Assembly: GCA_003645735.1 (NCBI GenBank)
Contig: QNBQ01000022.1
Span: 1-10,879 of the forward strand
Direction of reading: 5' to 3'
Source: Candidatus Poribacteria bacterium
Lineage (GTDB): Bacteria; Poribacteria; WGA-4E; B28-G17
Length of the DNA stretch: 10,879 bases
Every line of letters begins with the position of its first letter. Position 1 is the first letter of the stretch. Below are positions 1-6,347 of the stretch, one piece after another. A program made the position numbers and the translations under genes. Below the pieces are notes generated by a model, which was not told where the DNA came from, did no database searches, and was given only the letters and a program-made list of their open reading frames with translations.

Positions 1-211
1 GGCGGACAGCTCCTCCATCGGAAGCCCTCCAGGCGAGAGACAAATAAGCAGATCGGCGTCGAGATCGATCCCCTCCGGCACCTCCGACAGCTTATGGGTC
101 TCGATCATCGTGACCCATAAGCTGTCGGAGGTGCCGGAGGGGATCGATCTCGACGCCGATCTGCTTATTTGTCTCTCGCCTGGAGGGCTTCCGATGGAGG
201 AGCTGTCCGCC
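1..211. repeat. 211-bp near-perfect palindrome at the window edge (probable fold-back assembly artefact)
   Basis: Bases 1-100 are the exact reverse complement of 112-211. The bases between them continue the symmetry (CGAT at 102-105, ATCG at 107-110) around a single central C at 106. The only mismatched pair is T101/T111. The structure is therefore two 105-base arms with one mismatch and essentially no loop. It lies within a reading frame that continues smoothly to a stop at 316, so one arm is real coding sequence and the other is its mirror copy. Such palindromes at contig ends usually come from template-switching chimeras or misassembly. A real hairpin end or a natural inverted duplication is possible but less likely. 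Confidence 0.97.
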
Positions 212-316
212 CTCGTCACACCGGCCCGCCTTGTGGGGCCGGATGAGCTCAGGAGGGCGGGGCGTTTGAGGGTTCTGACCGATGGGAAGGGGATATGGGT
301 TGAGCGGCTGAGGTGA
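110..316 (+). CDS. 3' fragment of an unrecognised protein
   Basis: This is an open frame of 68 codons from a GTG at 110 to TGA at 314-316, and it stays open upstream to the window edge. The GTG lies at the centre of the palindrome, so it is probably not a real start. The fragment is more likely the C-terminal end of a longer protein whose 5' part was lost to the fold-back. The visible peptide has a hydrophobic strand (ADLLICLSPGG), a charged helix and a short ending (VLTDGKGIWVERLR). That pattern is loosely like the C-terminal beta-lactamase-fold region of ComEC-type proteins, but the likeness is too weak to name it. Its last 68 bases overlap the tail of the YibE/F gene on the opposite strand. 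Confidence 0.5.
   Translation: MTHKLSEVPEGIDLDADLLICLSPGGLPMEELSALVTPARLVGPDELRRAGRLRVLTDGKGIWVERLR
221..242 (-). terminator. GC-only stem-loop just after the YibE/F stop, possible terminator
   Basis: CCGGCCC at 221-227 pairs perfectly with GGGCCGG at 236-242 around an 8-base loop. On the minus strand the hairpin begins 6 bases after the YibE/F stop codon (249-251). No T-run follows, so it is not a classical intrinsic terminator. It also lies inside the 3' coding end of the opposing gene fragment. It may help end the minus-strand operon transcript or may be chance in GC-rich sequence. Confidence 0.25.
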
Positions 317-1478
317 GCCTGACCCTCTTGCCCCCTATGAGCAGGCCGGCGAAGAGGGCGGTTATAGGTATGGCGAGGATCAGGCCGATCGTCCCCGCCA
401 GCCCCTGTATCGCCTCCACGGCGGTCGCCTCCCTGTTTATGATCCTCAGGAAGGGGTAGACCCTTCCCACGCCGGGGAAGTTGACGCTCGGAAGGATGAA
501 GAGGGTCAGATCGGAGCCGAGGTATGCGAAGATGAGCGTGTTGGTGACCGTCCCCATCACATCCCTTCCGACGTTCAGGCCCGACTTTATCGCCTGGAGG
601 ACGGTGATGGAGGGGTTGGCCTTTTTCACCTCGTCCACGGCGGAGGCGATCGCCATGCATACGTCCATCATCGCCCCCAAAGCGCCTATCATCATCCCCG
701 CCACCAGTATCCCCCTGAAATCCCACATCTCCCCCTTCGCCGCCTGCTCCCTCCAGAGCACGGTTCCGAGCTTCAGGAAGCCGAACTCGACGTCCACGCC
801 GGTGAAGTGGAGGGCTTTGGCCGAGAGATAGGCCAGCAGCGCACAGCACGAAAGCCCTCCCAGGTTCCCCAGCGTCCCCGCCAGCGATTTCCTGTTAAAC
901 CCACCGATGATGAGGAAGGTGATCAGGGTGACGGAGACGGATATCAGGAGCGCTAAGGGGACGGGGGGATAGCCTCGGATCAGCGCCGGTATGAGCAGGA
1001 AGAGCATCGCCGCCCCGCTTATGGCCAGCGAGGCGATCGCCCTCAGCCCCTTAAGCCCCAAAAGCAGGAGGAGGAACCCAAAACCCCCCAGCATGTTGAG
1101 CAGAAAGCCGCTCCTGAAATAGCTGCCCATGTAGACCTTCGAGAACCTTATCTCCCCCTCCCTCTCGCTCAAAATCGGTATCTGGAGGAAGATCTTGTCG
1201 CCGATGTGCATCACCCTGTCGACGAACGGCCTCCCCGTGAACTTGTTCTCCACATCGACGAGCGAGCCGCGCAGCGGGCCGGTCAGAACCCTGACCTTCA
1301 GCAGCTGGTCGACCAGCTCCGTCGTGTTGATGTCCTCCACCCTCCCGATGCAGACCAGGACTTTAAGCTCGCCGCGCCGGATGATATCCCAGTAGTTGTT
1401 GATCCATACGTTGGCGGCTATCCAGAGCAGAACGTAAAGGGATATTGCCGTTATCTCCTTCCACCTTCCCCGGCGCAT
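249..1478 (-). CDS. YibE/F family multi-pass membrane protein
   Basis: This is a 409-residue inner-membrane protein of the YibE/F family (a Pfam family of unknown function, best known from Firmicutes). Residues 8-26 form a first membrane helix. A soluble beta-rich region of about 90 residues follows (35-120), probably extracytoplasmic, and then about seven hydrophobic segments from 124 to 383. Family hallmarks are visible: GALGAMMDVCMAIASAVDEV near 265-284, GRDVMGTVTNTLIFAYLG near 304-321, and an NRE...GLAGTIGLILAIP stretch near 348-371. I chose the ATG at 1478 because GGGAG lies 8 bases upstream and the first helix starts directly after it. A further 78 codons open upstream are only the shadow of the debranching enzyme, and an ATG at 1493 is a second option. 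It overlaps the preceding gene by 28 bp, implying translational coupling. Its polar C-terminal tail (about 384-409) is encoded antisense to the left-edge fragment. The molecular function is unknown. Confidence 0.88.
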   Translation of the reverse strand: MRRGRWKEITAISLYVLLWIAANVWINNYWDIIRRGELKVLVCIGRVEDINTTELVDQLLKVRVLTGPLRGSLVDVENKFTGRPFVDRVMHIGDKIFLQIPILSEREGEIRFSKVYMGSYFRSGFLLNMLGGFGFLLLLLGLKGLRAIASLAISGAAMLFLLIPALIRGYPPVPLALLISVSVTLITFLIIGGFNRKSLAGTLGNLGGLSCCALLAYLSAKALHFTGVDVEFGFLKLGTVLWREQAAKGEMWDFRGILVAGMMIGALGAMMDVCMAIASAVDEVKKANPSITVLQAIKSGLNVGRDVMGTVTNTLIFAYLGSDLTLFILPSVNFPGVGRVYPFLRIINREATAVEAIQGLAGTIGLILAIPITALFAGLLIGGKRVRLTSAAQPISPSHRSEPSNAPPS

Positions 1479-3469
1479 TTCGGAAGCTCCCATAAGATCG
1501 CCCTCAATATCTCGGCCACGCTCCAGGCCTGGGATATGCATCCCCTGGGGTGATGGGGCGGGTCGCCGTCGAATATCTCCGATATGGTTCCCAGGCCGGC
1601 CTCCCTGATGTGCCTCTTGAACCCCTCGAACATCTCCAAAACCCTTTCCAAAGCCCCCGGCTCGTCGCCCCTGTATCTGATGTAGGCCGAGATGAACTGG
1701 CCCATCAGCCACGGCCAGGCCGTCCCTTGGTGATAGGCGCTGTCCCTCTCCATCTGATCCCCCTGATACCTCCCCTTATACCTGGGGTCGGAGGGCGAGA
1801 GAGTCCTGAGGCCGTAAGGGGTGAGCAGCTCCGCCTCGACCGCTCTCAATATCGAAGCCCCGGCCTCCCTGGGCACGGGCGTGAAGGGCAGGCTCAGGGC
1901 GATCACCTGGTTAGGCCTCATCGTCCCGTCCGCCCCCTCCCCGCTCACGCAGTCGTAAAGGCATCCCCTTTCCCCGTTCCAGAACCTCCTCATGAAGCTC
2001 CTTCCAACGGCCTCGGCCATCGATTCGAACTTCTTCCGCTCTTCCTTTAAGCCGAGCGCTCCCGCGAGCTCGGACATGGCCTTGAGCGCGTTGAACCACA
2101 GGGCGTTTATCTCAACGGCCTTGCCGTGTCTGGGGGTGACGACCCAGTCGCCGACCTTGGCGTCCATCCAGGTCAGCTGTAACCCCGGCTCCCCCTGAAC
2201 CAGGAGCATATCGCTCGGATCGACGTGGATGTTGAACCTCGTTCCGCGGAGGTGCCAGTCGATGGATTCCCTCATCTTGGGGTAAAGCTCCCCCACCAGC
2301 TTCAGGTCGCCCGTCGATCTGTAGTAGAGGTAGACGGCGTTGAACGCCCAAAGGGTCGCATCGGCCGAGTTGTATATCGCACCTCCGCCCTCCAGAAGCG
2401 AGTTCGGGATGAGGCCCCTGTCCAGCATGCCGAAGTAACCCCTCAACACGTCGGCGGCCAGCTCGAACCTGCCGGTCGCCATGGCCAGGCCCGGCAGCGA
2501 TATCATCGCGTCCCTGCCCCACTCGGAAAACCAGTGATACCCAGCGATCAGGCCGACCGATCCATCCCCTCTCCTGACGATGAAGGAGTCGGCGGCCAGA
2601 AACAGCGACCGGAGAAGCGGGCCCAAGCCGGGATCTATCGTCTCGACCTTCTCTATCAGCTCCTCATCGATCAGCCCCCGCCTCCTCTCAAGCTCCCTCT
2701 CTCTGGCCTCCGCCGGGTCGAAACCCTCCGGATGATCGCGCGAGGCGACGATGAAAACCCGGTCGCCCCCCTCCATGTCGAAGGAGAAGTATCCGGGGCT
2801 GAAGAGATCCTCCCTGAAATCAAGCCCCCTGATCATCTCCTGGTGGTATTCGAAGTTCCTATACCAATACCCCGACCTGGCGAACCATCCCCCGGTTGTG
2901 ACGAGGTAGATCCTCGACCCCTCATCGTAGGGGATCATCATGATCCCGCCCGGCGCGTCGTGAACGTAGGCGTTGAACTGGACGTTTTCGCGCATGAGCG
3001 TGTGGAAATCCCTGCCGGCTATCATGGGGCGGACTTCGAGCTTGACCCGGCCCGGCGATGAGATGAGGCGGTATGAGATGACGGTCAGGTTGCGGCCATG
3101 GACGGCGAAGATCTCCTTCTCGAGCAGGGCGCCGCCGGCCGAGTAGAGGTAGCGCGGAAAGGGATCGAGGGTGAACTTCACAAGCAGCTTATGGCCCGAA
3201 GGGTATATGACGCCCGGATACTGGTTGCAGCCCAGCTCATAGGCCTCGCCGTTGACGATCAGCCTCTCCTCGAGCTTCGAGAGCAGCACCCGCCTGTTGA
3301 GAGGGGGATCGAGCGCGGCGACGAGCAGTCCGTGATATCTTCTGGTGTTGGCGCCCGAGGCGGTCGAGGAGGCATATCCCCCCAGGCCGTTGGCCTCGAC
3401 CCATTCCAGCCTTGAGGATCTATCGAAATCGCTCAACTCTTCGGCGTTAATCTCTATCCCCTGGAACAC
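1451..3469 (-). CDS. Amylo-alpha-1,6-glucosidase (glycogen debranching enzyme, GH133 type)
   Basis: This 672-residue cytosolic enzyme is predicted to hydrolyse alpha-1,6 branch glucose in glycogen or related glucans. The N-terminal bacterial/archaeal GDE domain spans about 15-280, with the signature EWVEANGLGGYASSTASG (22-39) and NTRRYHGLLVAALDPP (41-56). The (alpha/alpha)6 catalytic domain spans about 285-660: WGRDAMISLPGLA (317-329), YNSADATLWAFNAVY (366-380), TWMDAKVGDWVVTPRHGKAVE (433-453), EIFDGDPP (631-638) and GCISQAWSVAEILRA (643-657). By analogy with fungal debranching enzyme, Asp436 and Glu631 are the likely acid and base (inference). The length is complete for the family. The start is GTG at 3469, with GAGG 8 bases upstream. 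It begins 15 bp after the Rpn-type nuclease stop, so it is probably cotranscribed with it, and it ends 28 bp inside the YibE/F gene. It resembles the stand-alone prokaryotic debranching enzymes and lacks a transferase domain. Confidence 0.95.
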   Translation of the reverse strand: MFQGIEINAEELSDFDRSSRLEWVEANGLGGYASSTASGANTRRYHGLLVAALDPPLNRRVLLSKLEERLIVNGEAYELGCNQYPGVIYPSGHKLLVKFTLDPFPRYLYSAGGALLEKEIFAVHGRNLTVISYRLISSPGRVKLEVRPMIAGRDFHTLMRENVQFNAYVHDAPGGIMMIPYDEGSRIYLVTTGGWFARSGYWYRNFEYHQEMIRGLDFREDLFSPGYFSFDMEGGDRVFIVASRDHPEGFDPAEARERELERRRGLIDEELIEKVETIDPGLGPLLRSLFLAADSFIVRRGDGSVGLIAGYHWFSEWGRDAMISLPGLAMATGRFELAADVLRGYFGMLDRGLIPNSLLEGGGAIYNSADATLWAFNAVYLYYRSTGDLKLVGELYPKMRESIDWHLRGTRFNIHVDPSDMLLVQGEPGLQLTWMDAKVGDWVVTPRHGKAVEINALWFNALKAMSELAGALGLKEERKKFESMAEAVGRSFMRRFWNGERGCLYDCVSGEGADGTMRPNQVIALSLPFTPVPREAGASILRAVEAELLTPYGLRTLSPSDPRYKGRYQGDQMERDSAYHQGTAWPWLMGQFISAYIRYRGDEPGALERVLEMFEGFKRHIREAGLGTISEIFDGDPPHHPRGCISQAWSVAEILRAILWELPKCAGEGGRR

Positions 3470-3484
3470 CCGGTCTTCCTCATC

Positions 3485-4351
3485 TCATTTGAGGGCTTCG
3501 CGAAGGGCTTCTTCGAACTCTTCTAAAGATGCACACCTGATCGCCTTGCGGTGCAATCCCTTCAACACCGCCCGCTCGTTTATCCCGTTGATAACCTCAG
3601 CTATCCGCAACGGAACTATCCCGAACCGCTCCTCTAACGCCTCCAACACCATCTCCCTCGCATCTCGGAGCATACCCTCTTGAACCCCTTCTCTCTTCCC
3701 CTCCTCAAACCCTTCCCTTTTGATCAGCTCGTAAGCCGGGGATTCGATCATGATATCCCTCCTCCTTCTGAAAAGCTCCCTCATCAAGTCCTCGCTTTTC
3801 AGACCGGCGAATATCGCCAAAGCGGTCAGGAGATCGCTCTTAACCCCTCTCTCAAGATCGCTGTTATAGATCCTCCTATCGGCCTCTAAAACCTCCTCCC
3901 TGCCGCATCTTGTGAGCGGGACGAACGGCAGAAGCCGGACATCCCCGCTCTCCACCAGCTCCCTCCCGTCAAGCTCCCACATCCTCACAAGACGGAAGCT
4001 GAACTTAATCGCCTCATCCTCGTAAACATCCCTTGCCCCTCCGTGCTCTTTGAAAAGGAGGACAACCGGAACGACGGGCAGATGATATTTCCGCTTGAAA
4101 CGGACGAAATATTCGATCAGCCGAAGCGGTAGATCGGCTTCCCATCTGGTCTGAAACTCGATCAGGACTATCCTCTCCTGACCCGTTTTCTCCCTGACGA
4201 GCAGGGGAAAGTCGCTCCGCCTGAGGGAGACCGTTTCCCTTGGGATCTCCTCTATCAGCTCAGCCGATTCGACATCGATCCCCAAAAGCCACTTCAAGAT
4301 CTGCTCCTTTCCGATCTCTATCAGCCTTTTGGATGCGATGTCATATCTCAC
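3485..4351 (-). CDS. Rpn-family PD-(D/E)XK nuclease (recombination-promoting nuclease / putative transposase type)
   Basis: This 288-residue protein is similar to the Rpn/YhgA-like group of PD-(D/E)XK nucleases. With numbering from the GTG at 4351, the putative catalytic residues are Asp47 (RRSDFP) and the Glu65-x-Gln67 pair of VLIEFQT, followed by the usual RLIEYFVRFKRKY helix. The C-terminal third carries the typical charged EEGKREGVQEG linker and then a DUF4351-like tail (LEALEERFGIVP ... SLEEFEEAL). The frame is also open to a TTG at 4375, but that codon sits about where transcription from the 4381-4410 promoter should begin. The GTG at 4351 has a GGGGGTTGGG-type leader and yields the family-like start MRYDIASKRLIEIG. 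Base composition looks lower in GC than its neighbours (28/60 at 4081-4140, 30/60 at 3841-3900, against 37/60 at 2041-2100), which fits a family that spreads by transfer. The biological role in this genome is not evident. Confidence 0.85.
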   Translation of the reverse strand: MRYDIASKRLIEIGKEQILKWLLGIDVESAELIEEIPRETVSLRRSDFPLLVREKTGQERIVLIEFQTRWEADLPLRLIEYFVRFKRKYHLPVVPVVLLFKEHGGARDVYEDEAIKFSFRLVRMWELDGRELVESGDVRLLPFVPLTRCGREEVLEADRRIYNSDLERGVKSDLLTALAIFAGLKSEDLMRELFRRRRDIMIESPAYELIKREGFEEGKREGVQEGMLRDAREMVLEALEERFGIVPLRIAEVINGINERAVLKGLHRKAIRCASLEEFEEALREALK

Positions 4352-4380
4352 AGCCCAACCCCCGCTCCAGCTCAACTCAT

Positions 4381-4410
4381 ATCATACCAAGCCGGTCGAA
4401 TACGCGTCAA
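4381..4410 (-). promoter_or_regulatory. Sigma70-like promoter for the nuclease-debranching enzyme-YibE/F operon
   Basis: Read on the minus strand, TTGACG (4410-4405) and TATGAT (4386-4381) are separated by 18 bases. The two hexamers match the consensus at 5 of 6 positions each. Transcription would start near 4374, leaving a leader of roughly 22 bases before the GTG at 4351. The promoter sits in the 70-bp gap after the glycosylase stop codon (4422-4424). The three downstream genes can therefore be expressed independently of the MFS-glycosylase pair. Confidence 0.7.
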
Positions 4411-4421
4411 CCGCCCCCGAT

Positions 4422-5117
4422 TTACGGGGCTTTACTCTCTGGTGGATCGAGTTGATCCTCAACAGCATAAAGACAGTTCTGCTTCAGGTGGCATCTCTCA
4501 CAGAGCGGGCGTTTGCGGCAGACCTCCTTGCAATGCCTGACTATGAGCGCGTGATACTCCTTGTAGATCTCAAGGTCGGGCGGCAGGTTCTCCATGAAAA
4601 ACCTCCTCAGCTCCTCATAGCCCGCCCTCTCATCCGCCATCCCCAGCCTGCTGAGCAGCCTGCGGGTGTAGGAGTCGATCACGAAGGTCGGTTTGCCCGC
4701 GGCGTAAAGCGTTATCGCGTCCGCCGTCTCCCTCCCTATGCCCTTTATCGATAGCAGCTCCTCCCTCAGCTCCTCCGCTCCCTTCGAGAACATCCTCTCA
4801 AGCGACCCGCCGTATCTCCCGAAGAGGTGATCCACGAACGATTTGATCCTCCTCGCCTTCAGGTTTTGAAACCCGGCGGGCCTGATAAGCTCGGCCAACC
4901 CCCGCTCATCTATCTCGAACAGCCCCCTTGGGCTCAGGAGCGAGGCGGATTTGAGGTTCTCGATCGCCCTCTCGGCGTTCCTCCAAGCGGTGGCCTGGGT
5001 CAGGATCGCCCCTATCGCTACCTCGAACGGCGTCTCGCCCGGCCACCAGCCCTGAGGACCGTATCTTTCGAACAGCAGCTTATATAGCCTGAGCGGCGAA
5101 AGCTTAACCTCCCTCAT
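4422..5117 (-). CDS. Endonuclease III-family DNA glycosylase, MagIII-like (HhH-GPD, iron-sulfur)
   Basis: This 231-residue base-excision repair glycosylase belongs to the HhH-GPD superfamily. The helix-hairpin-helix is LLSIKGIGRETADAI (121-135), followed by the conserved catalytic-loop Asp148 in FVIDSYTRRLLSRLG. The lysine that gives E. coli Nth its lyase activity is replaced by Glu130. The GxGxExADAI pattern is instead that of MagIII-type monofunctional glycosylases, which remove alkylated purines such as 3-methyladenine; the substrate here is inferred. A C-terminal cysteine set at 200, 206, 209 and 215 (C-x5-C-x2-C-x5-C) could hold a 4Fe-4S cluster, with Cys196 as an extra cysteine. The first gap is one residue shorter than in E. 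coli Nth. The ATG at 5117 overlaps the MFS stop as ATGA, so the two are translationally coupled. The frame is open a further 77 codons upstream, but this is the shadow of the MFS gene. Confidence 0.9.
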   Translation of the reverse strand: MREVKLSPLRLYKLLFERYGPQGWWPGETPFEVAIGAILTQATAWRNAERAIENLKSASLLSPRGLFEIDERGLAELIRPAGFQNLKARRIKSFVDHLFGRYGGSLERMFSKGAEELREELLSIKGIGRETADAITLYAAGKPTFVIDSYTRRLLSRLGMADERAGYEELRRFFMENLPPDLEIYKEYHALIVRHCKEVCRKRPLCERCHLKQNCLYAVEDQLDPPESKAP

Positions 5118-6247
5118 CCCCTCCGCCTCAAAGCGGTCAGGGTCAAAAGGAGGAGGATCGGCAGGAGCGCCAGCGTCCCTATGCCGACCCTCAGCCCGGC
5201 CCGATCGGATATCAGGCCGACGAGGGCAGGGAAGATCATCCCTCCCCCGTTGCCGGCGGCGCTGAGCAGGGTGAACATCGTCGCCCCTCCGCCGGGGAAC
5301 CTCTCCGAGCAGATGGCCATGATCGTCGGCCAGAACGGCGCAACGCAAAGCCCGAGGAAGCCGAAGAGCAAGGCGATGACCGGAACCGCGCGGGCGAGGC
5401 TGGAAAAGAAGATGAGCAGCGCACAGGAGGCGGAGAGGAGCTGCAACAGGGTCAGCGGCCTTATCTTAGCGCTGATCCCGCCCATCCCCATTCTCCCCAG
5501 CGCCATCGCGCCGCTGAAGAGGGCAAGCCCGAAGGCCCCGCCGAGCTTCGAAGCGCCGACCGCCTCCTCCAGATAGGCCGGTATCCACTGGGCCACGCCC
5601 AGCTCCGTCCCCCCGCCGAGCAACATGCAGATCAGCATGAGGGCGAAAAGGGGGCCGATGAGCGCCCTGAGATCGGGGCCGTCCCCATCGCTCAGGAGGA
5701 AGGTCCTCGGCAGAGGAGAGGCCAGGTATCCCGCCCCGAAGAGGATCGGCGGCAGCGTCCCCGCAAGATAAACAACCCTCCAGCTGACGCCCGCCCTCAG
5801 CAGGAGCGATGCCGAGAGCACCGTCAGAACAGCTCCCGACGAGTAGAAGGAGTGGCACAGGTTCACCGCGCCCGTTCTGTTTCCGGGCCAGAGCAGACAG
5901 ATCAGAGGGGTCACCAGCACCTCTAGCATCCCGCCCCCCATGCCCATGAGCAAGGCGCCCGAGATCATCGAGCCGAAGGAGCGGGAGAGCGAGCAGGCGG
6001 CCAGCCCGGCGATCTGGAGGAGGGAGGCTGACAGCAGAAACGGTTTCACCCCGAACCTGTCGGCCAGCGGGCCGGTTATGAGGATCGTCAGGGCGAAGCC
6101 CCAAAACAGCGCCGAAAGCAGCGCCCCTCCCTGTGAATCGGTCAGGCCCAGCTCCGCCTTTATCGAGGTGAGGCAAACCGGCGGGGCGTTGACCACGACC
6201 GCTATGGCGACCATGGAGATATACGAGGAAAGGATCGCCCTCCTCAT
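5114..6247 (-). CDS. Major facilitator superfamily (MFS) transporter
   Basis: This is a 377-residue inner-membrane permease with about 12 hydrophobic segments in two halves. The MFS motif A is GPLADRFGVKP (59-69), in the loop between helices 2 and 3. A GMGGGMLEVLVTP stretch lies near the middle of the first half. A charged linker near 185-200 (PLPRTFLLSDGDGPD) separates the halves, and the second half opens with GTELGVAQWIPAYLEE. That acidic, Trp-containing motif is common in sugar and organic-acid MFS members, but the substrate cannot be named. The frame opens at a TTG at 6271, which lies inside the promoter's -10 box and so cannot be the start. The ATG at 6247 has GGAG 7 bases upstream. The gene ends with a 4-bp ATGA overlap with the glycosylase. 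The pairing of a transporter with a repair enzyme may simply be shared transcription. Confidence 0.92.
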   Translation of the reverse strand: MRRAILSSYISMVAIAVVVNAPPVCLTSIKAELGLTDSQGGALLSALFWGFALTILITGPLADRFGVKPFLLSASLLQIAGLAACSLSRSFGSMISGALLMGMGGGMLEVLVTPLICLLWPGNRTGAVNLCHSFYSSGAVLTVLSASLLLRAGVSWRVVYLAGTLPPILFGAGYLASPLPRTFLLSDGDGPDLRALIGPLFALMLICMLLGGGTELGVAQWIPAYLEEAVGASKLGGAFGLALFSGAMALGRMGMGGISAKIRPLTLLQLLSASCALLIFFSSLARAVPVIALLFGFLGLCVAPFWPTIMAICSERFPGGGATMFTLLSAAGNGGGMIFPALVGLISDRAGLRVGIGTLALLPILLLLTLTALRRRG

Positions 6248-6270
6248 CAGGCGGCTCCGTTCGGCCCACA

Positions 6271-6279
6271 ATTATACCA
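6271..6279 (-). promoter_or_regulatory. Extended -10 promoter for the MFS-glycosylase genes
   Basis: On the minus strand this reads TGG followed by a perfect TATAAT (6276-6271), an extended -10 element. No good -35 hexamer is found 16-18 bases upstream, which is usual for extended -10 promoters. The expected transcription start is near 6264. This leaves a short leader containing the GGAG ribosome site (6258-6255) before the ATG at 6247. Confidence 0.7.
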
Positions 6280-6283
6280 TTTG

Positions 6284-6312
6284 TTGCCCGACGGTGGCGG
6301 CTATGCTATAAT
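6284..6312 (+). promoter_or_regulatory. Sigma70-like extended -10 promoter for the miaB operon
   Basis: TTGCCC at 6284-6289 (4 of 6 matches to the -35 consensus) lies 17 bases before a perfect TATAAT at 6307-6312. TG at 6304-6305 makes it an extended -10. Transcription should start near 6319, giving a leader of about 29 bases. The leader holds GGTGAG (6337-6342), 5 bases before the miaB GTG at 6348. It is back-to-back with, and overlaps the footprint of, the MFS promoter. Confidence 0.75.
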
Positions 6313-6347
6313 CTGACTCGAACCCTTCCGAAGCCGGGTGAGACGGG

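Noticed and set aside
1..211. Protelomerase-type hairpin telomere or attachment site
   Set aside because: The palindrome is embedded in a continuous reading frame, with no plasmid or phage genes nearby, and coincides with the window edge. A fold-back artefact explains it more simply.
1479..1712. N-terminal extension of 78 codons on the YibE/F frame
   Set aside because: It overlaps the debranching enzyme in another frame, has low-complexity Gly/Arg/Pro-rich content with no family likeness, and a good Shine-Dalgarno site precedes the ATG at 1478.
2225..3061. Long plus-strand open frame opposite the debranching enzyme
   Set aside because: This is antisense shadow coding caused by high GC. The minus strand carries the complete conserved enzyme there.
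4415..4429. Hairpin CCCCG-ATTTA-CGGGG over the glycosylase stop codon as a terminator
   Set aside because: The stem is only 5 bp and no T-run follows on the minus strand. It is too weak to call.
5118..5348. N-terminal extension of 77 codons on the glycosylase frame
   Set aside because: It is an Arg/Pro-rich shadow of the MFS gene. The ATGA overlap at 5114-5117 gives the natural start.
6248..6347. Riboswitch or small RNA in the divergent gap
   Set aside because: The leaders are only about 15-30 bases on each side, and the gap is filled by promoters and ribosome sites.
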